Position numbers and translations under genes: made by a program
DNA from: an uncultured Flavobacteriales bacterium
GTDB taxonomy: Bacteria > Bacteroidota > Bacteroidia > Flavobacteriales_D > Crocinitomicaceae
DNA: 8,492 bases
Assembly (NCBI GenBank): GCA_905479845.1
Contig: CAJQOB010000366.1
Coordinates: 1 to 8,492 of the forward strand
Direction of reading: 5' to 3'
In this document: one piece after another, positions 6,152 through 8,492 of the stretch
Numbering within the stretch: the stretch's first letter is position 1
How the letters are laid out: each line of letters begins with the position of its first letter
The notes under the pieces: generated by a model
Databases searched by the model: none
What the model was told of the DNA's origin: nothing
What the model saw: only the letters and a program-made list of their open reading frames with translations

Positions 6152-6792
6152 CGAAAAAAGAAAAATGCGAGTACATCGTAACTGAATTGGAACGATTGTA
6201 CCCCGAGACTCCAATACCACTTGATCATACAGACTCGTACACCTTGCTAATTGCAGTTTTACTGTCTGCACAGTGTACTGACAAACGTGTTAATCTCATC
6301 ACCCCGATTTTATTCAAACGTGCGAATAATCCATTCGACATGATTAAGTTGAGCGTGGACGAAATTCGTGAGATCATTCGTCCGTGTGGATTGTCTCCGC
6401 GCAAATCTCAAGCTATTTTCACCTTGTCTGAAATGCTTATCGAAAAATACGGAGGTGAAGTCCCTGAATCATTCGAAGCGTTGGAAGAATTACCTGGAGT
6501 TGGACATAAAACGGCTTCAGTCGTTATGTCCCAAGCTTTCGGGGTTCCCGCTTTTCCTGTAGACACACACATTCATCGTTTGTTAACTCGTTGGGGAATC
6601 ACCAATGGAAAAAACGTTATTCAAACTGAAAAAGACGCTAAGCGTTTGTTTGCCGAAGAATTGTGGAACAAACTTCACTTGCAAATCATTTTTTATGGGC
6701 GTGAGTATTCACCTGCGCGATCACCGAAGTACGACCAAGATTACATTACGGTAAAAATTGGAACAAAAAAGGCGATTGCCGAATTGAAATAA
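6148..6792 (+). CDS. nth: Endonuclease III, iron-sulfur cluster-less form
   Basis: This is a bifunctional DNA glycosylase and AP lyase of base excision repair that removes oxidised pyrimidines such as thymine glycol. The 214-residue length is normal. The N-terminal segment YTLLIAVLLSAQCTDKRVN (31-49) is the family hallmark. The helix-hairpin-helix is LPGVGHKTASVV, with catalytic Lys121, and VDTHIHRL carries catalytic Asp139. The C-terminal [4Fe-4S] loop of E. coli Nth (C-x6-C-x2-C-x5-C) is missing: the matching stretch reads FYGREYSPARSPKYDQDY with no Cys. I recall the same loss in flavobacterial homologues, so it is likely a lineage trait, not damage. The gene overlaps the TPR gene by four bases and is followed by the acyltransferase gene after 8 bases. 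A MutY role is unlikely, as the catalytic Lys and the overall length fit Nth. Confidence 0.93.
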   Translation: MTKKEKCEYIVTELERLYPETPIPLDHTDSYTLLIAVLLSAQCTDKRVNLITPILFKRANNPFDMIKLSVDEIREIIRPCGLSPRKSQAIFTLSEMLIEKYGGEVPESFEALEELPGVGHKTASVVMSQAFGVPAFPVDTHIHRLLTRWGITNGKNVIQTEKDAKRLFAEELWNKLHLQIIFYGREYSPARSPKYDQDYITVKIGTKKAIAELK

Positions 6793-6800
6793 AGAGATAG

Positions 6801-7838
6801 ATGAGAATTGTTGGACTCGATATTCTGCGAAGCGTCGCAATTCTACTAGTTCTATTTAGGCACAGCCAGTTGTTCACAAATCCATTGTTTGACTTTGGTT
6901 GGCTCGGGGTTGATTTGTTTTTCGTGCTCAGTGGATTCCTTGTCTCAGGATTGATCTTCAAAGAATATAAGAGGCGAAACAAGCTCAATATTAAACGATT
7001 TTTAATTCGGAGAGGATTCAAGATTTATCCTGCATTTTACATTTTCTTGGCTGGATCGATTATTATTGAGCACTACCGAGATGGGTTCGTTCCCACCATT
7101 CCCGATTTACTCGGAGAAGTATTTTATATGCAAAGTTACCTCTCCCACATTTGGACGCACACTTGGTCTCTTGCTGTTGAAGAACACTTCTACCTAAGTT
7201 TAGCCTTATTCAGTTTTATCGCCTATAAAACACGAACACTGGACAGGAAAAAATTGGTGATCCCTGTACTCATTGGGATGATCATTCTGAGTTTCTGCAT
7301 GCGTTTTTATGTCTCATATCCGCATCGAAACGAACCTTTCTTCTCCTTTATGGAAACACACCTGCGCTCAGATGGGATCTTGATTGGTGTATTGATCGGT
7401 TACCTCTATCATTTCACATCCTTCTTCAACTTCTTTTCGAGATGGCGATGGGCTTTTCTTCTCGTTTCCTTCGCGATGATGGCACCAGGGTTCATGTATG
7501 TCGGTGGAGGTTATTTCATGAATACTGCTGGACTTTCCTTGGTCAATCTCGGATTTGGAATCCTCACATTGTTCTCATTAACGAACTTCGAAACAAGCTC
7601 TCACACTCTGAAAAAAGCGCTGAATCCATTCGTGTTCTTTTTTACAATGGTCGGGAAACACTCTTACTCAATCTACCTCTGGCATATTGCTTGTAGAAAC
7701 TTCATGAACGACAATCTCACCTATGGCCCGAACATTAATTCGGTAATTTTCTTTGCAATTTCAATTTCCGTAGGTGTAGCCTTATCACTGATTATCGAGC
7801 GTCCTTTCCTCAAAATCCGAGATCGATACGCACCATAA
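6801..7838 (+). CDS. Membrane acyltransferase, acyltransferase family 3 (OatA/WecH/NodX-like)
   Basis: The 345-residue integral membrane protein belongs to the acyltransferase 3 family, which transfers acetyl or other acyl groups to extracytoplasmic sugars (O-antigen, exopolysaccharide or peptidoglycan). Family motifs are in order: GLDILRSVAILLVLFRH (5-21) with Arg10 and His21, GVDLFFVLSGFLVSGLIF (36-53), RRGFKIYPAFY (70-80), WSLAVEEHFY (122-131), RSDGILIGVLIGY (188-200), SYSIYLWH (287-294) and the closing IERPFLKIRDR (331-341). About ten hydrophobic segments are visible. There is no periplasmic SGNH hydrolase domain, so it is the short form. The specific acceptor sugar cannot be inferred because no glycosyltransferase neighbours occur in the window. 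It follows nth by 8 bases and is probably the last gene of the TPR-nth operon. Confidence 0.88.
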   Translation: MRIVGLDILRSVAILLVLFRHSQLFTNPLFDFGWLGVDLFFVLSGFLVSGLIFKEYKRRNKLNIKRFLIRRGFKIYPAFYIFLAGSIIIEHYRDGFVPTIPDLLGEVFYMQSYLSHIWTHTWSLAVEEHFYLSLALFSFIAYKTRTLDRKKLVIPVLIGMIILSFCMRFYVSYPHRNEPFFSFMETHLRSDGILIGVLIGYLYHFTSFFNFFSRWRWAFLLVSFAMMAPGFMYVGGGYFMNTAGLSLVNLGFGILTLFSLTNFETSSHTLKKALNPFVFFFTMVGKHSYSIYLWHIACRNFMNDNLTYGPNINSVIFFAISISVGVALSLIIERPFLKIRDRYAP

Positions 7839-7865
7839 ATATATCTTTCAATTAAACCTTTTATC

Positions 7866-7896
7866 TTGTTCGCTGTCTAAGAAAAAAAGCGAATAG
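7866..7896 (+). other. Possible leader stem-loop directly before the DUF1800 start
   Basis: TTCGCT at 7869-7874 pairs with AGCGAA at 7888-7893. The helix can extend outward through G-T, T-A and T-G pairs, giving nine pairs that end at the base before ATG 7897. The loop is 13 bases and A-rich. It has no U-tract, so it is not a standard terminator. It could influence initiation of the DUF1800 gene or be chance. The 58-base gap also holds two imperfect -7 motifs, TATCTTTC (7842-7849) and TATCTTGT (7862-7869). Confidence 0.3.
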
Positions 7897-8448
7897 ATGA
7901 AATTATCGAAACGACAGATTCAACATTTATATTGGAGAGCAGGATTTGGTCCTGACCCATGTAATCTAAATAATGCCATTGGAAAAACGGCAAATGATCT
8001 AGTTGATCACCTGTTCACATCGAGCGAAAAAGCGGAGTACCTAAAAATGGATTTCAGCAAGCTCGCTGTTGATCGAAAATCCTTGTCTCGGGAAGAGAAG
8101 AAAGAACTTCGCAAGCTTGCAACCAAAATGGTTTACGAACTAGATGTCATGTGGCTGGAGCAAATGGTTGAAACCAAAGCCGTACTTCGTGAAAAAATGA
8201 CCTTTTTCTTTCACGACCATTTTGCTGTTAGAATTAAGAACCCAAAGGAAAACCTTGATCTCAACAATATCCTAAGGAAGCATGCTCTTGGCAACTTCGG
8301 AGATCTATTGATGGAGGTTTCGAAGTCCCCCGCGATGATCGGATTCCTGAACAACAAACAAAATAAAAAAGACAGCCCGAACGAAAATTTTTGGCTCGGC
8401 AGCAATGATATCCATAGAGGTTTCGCTGCAACTGAATACCAGAAATGA
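7897..8448 (+). pseudogene. DUF1800 domain protein, N-terminal third only (truncated)
   Basis: The 183-residue frame begins like a Bacteroidota DUF1800 protein: LSKRQIQHLYWRAGFGPDP at 3-21, then MTFFFHDHFAVRI at 101-113, RKHALGNFGDLLMEVSKSPAMIGFLNNKQN at 127-156, and PNENF at 161-165. Family members are about 450 residues or more and continue from NENF into a conserved ARELMELF-type stretch. Here the next residues are WLGSNDIHRGFAATEYQK and then a TGA stop. Neither other plus frame restores the family sequence, although AR does appear once in frame at 8394-8399 before a stop. The break at about 8391 is therefore more than a single base shift. The function of DUF1800 proteins is not well defined; they often pair with a DUF1501 gene, which is not visible here. 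Either the gene is broken by rearrangement or the sequence is chimeric. Confidence 0.72.
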
Positions 8449-8478
8449 AAGGCTTCCAATGATCAATACACTTTTCAT
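8305..8478 (-). pseudogene. Start of a lipoprotein-like gene on the minus strand, apparently cut at about 8392
   Basis: From ATG 8476-8478 the minus strand reads MKSVLIIGSLSFLVFSC, a convincing lipoprotein signal with Lys2, a hydrophobic core and probable lipidation at Cys17. SETSMDIIAAEP follows up to about base 8392. Beyond that the frame runs antisense through the DUF1800 coding sequence (57 codons in total, stop at 8305-8307) and loses any protein-like character. So the meaningful part is about 29 residues, ending where DUF1800 resemblance also ends. It may be the 5' end of a real lipoprotein gene joined in inverted orientation to the DUF1800 fragment. A short signal-like stretch can arise by chance, so confidence is limited. 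Confidence 0.35.
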
Positions 8479-8492
8479 ATTAACGCTTTTAC

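Noticed and set aside
8394..8408. Single base-shift error in the DUF1800 gene (AR restored in another frame)
   Set aside because: GCT CGG gives the expected Ala-Arg, but the frame then reads Gln-Gln-stop and no frame regains DUF1800 sequence. One or two base changes would not repair it.
8459..8492. Plus-strand ATG 8459 giving MINTLFILTLL as the start of a next exported protein
   Set aside because: Only 11 codons are visible and no promoter is seen. The overlapping minus-strand frame gives a fuller lipoprotein signal with a Cys, so this one is more likely a shadow of it, though it cannot be excluded.
1..8492. CRISPR arrays, tRNA or rRNA genes, insertion sequences
   Set aside because: No spaced direct repeats, cloverleaf-like sequence, rRNA stretch or transposase motif was found on either strand by eye.

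Overview
The window looks like chromosomal DNA of a Bacteroidota bacterium, most likely a marine or freshwater flavobacterium-like lineage. Four things point that way: moderately AT-rich DNA, several exact matches to the Bacteroidota -7 promoter motif TAnnTTTG, no consistent Shine-Dalgarno sequences, and typical families (a type IX secretion C-terminal tail, PorV/PorQ-like and helix-hairpin-helix outer-membrane barrels, a Bacteroidota-style DnaX tail, a DUF1800 protein). No tRNA, rRNA, CRISPR array or recognisable transposase gene is seen.

Layout. (1) 1-697, plus strand: the 3' part of dnaX (DNA polymerase III gamma/tau). Its reading frame changes by -1 at a run of ten A (64-73). (2) 4075 down to 726, minus strand: a tightly packed operon of a small lipoprotein, a PorV/PorQ-like barrel and a large helix-hairpin-helix plus barrel protein. 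(3) 4177-5286, plus strand: a secreted esterase with a type IX secretion tail and its own promoter. (4) 5272-5511, minus strand: a 79-residue conserved-looking protein that overlaps the end of the esterase gene. (5) 5528-7838, plus strand: a TPR protein, endonuclease III (nth) and a membrane acyltransferase, probably one operon. (6) 7897-8448, plus strand: the N-terminal third of a DUF1800 protein, which loses family resemblance at about base 8391. The start of a lipoprotein-like reading frame on the opposite strand begins to look meaningful at the same point.

How the genes relate. The three minus-strand genes are probably co-expressed and all act at the cell envelope, but their joint task is not known from sequence. 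The TPR, nth and acyltransferase genes are linked by overlap or very short spacing, which suggests co-transcription rather than an obvious shared pathway. The minus-strand small gene and the TPR operon are divergent, with only 16 bases between their start codons. Their predicted promoters overlap face to face, so they may compete for polymerase.

The two most notable signals are the dnaX A10 frame change and the abrupt double truncation near 8391. The first could be programmed slippage producing gamma and tau forms, or a homopolymer error. The second could be a real rearrangement or an assembly or amplification chimera.
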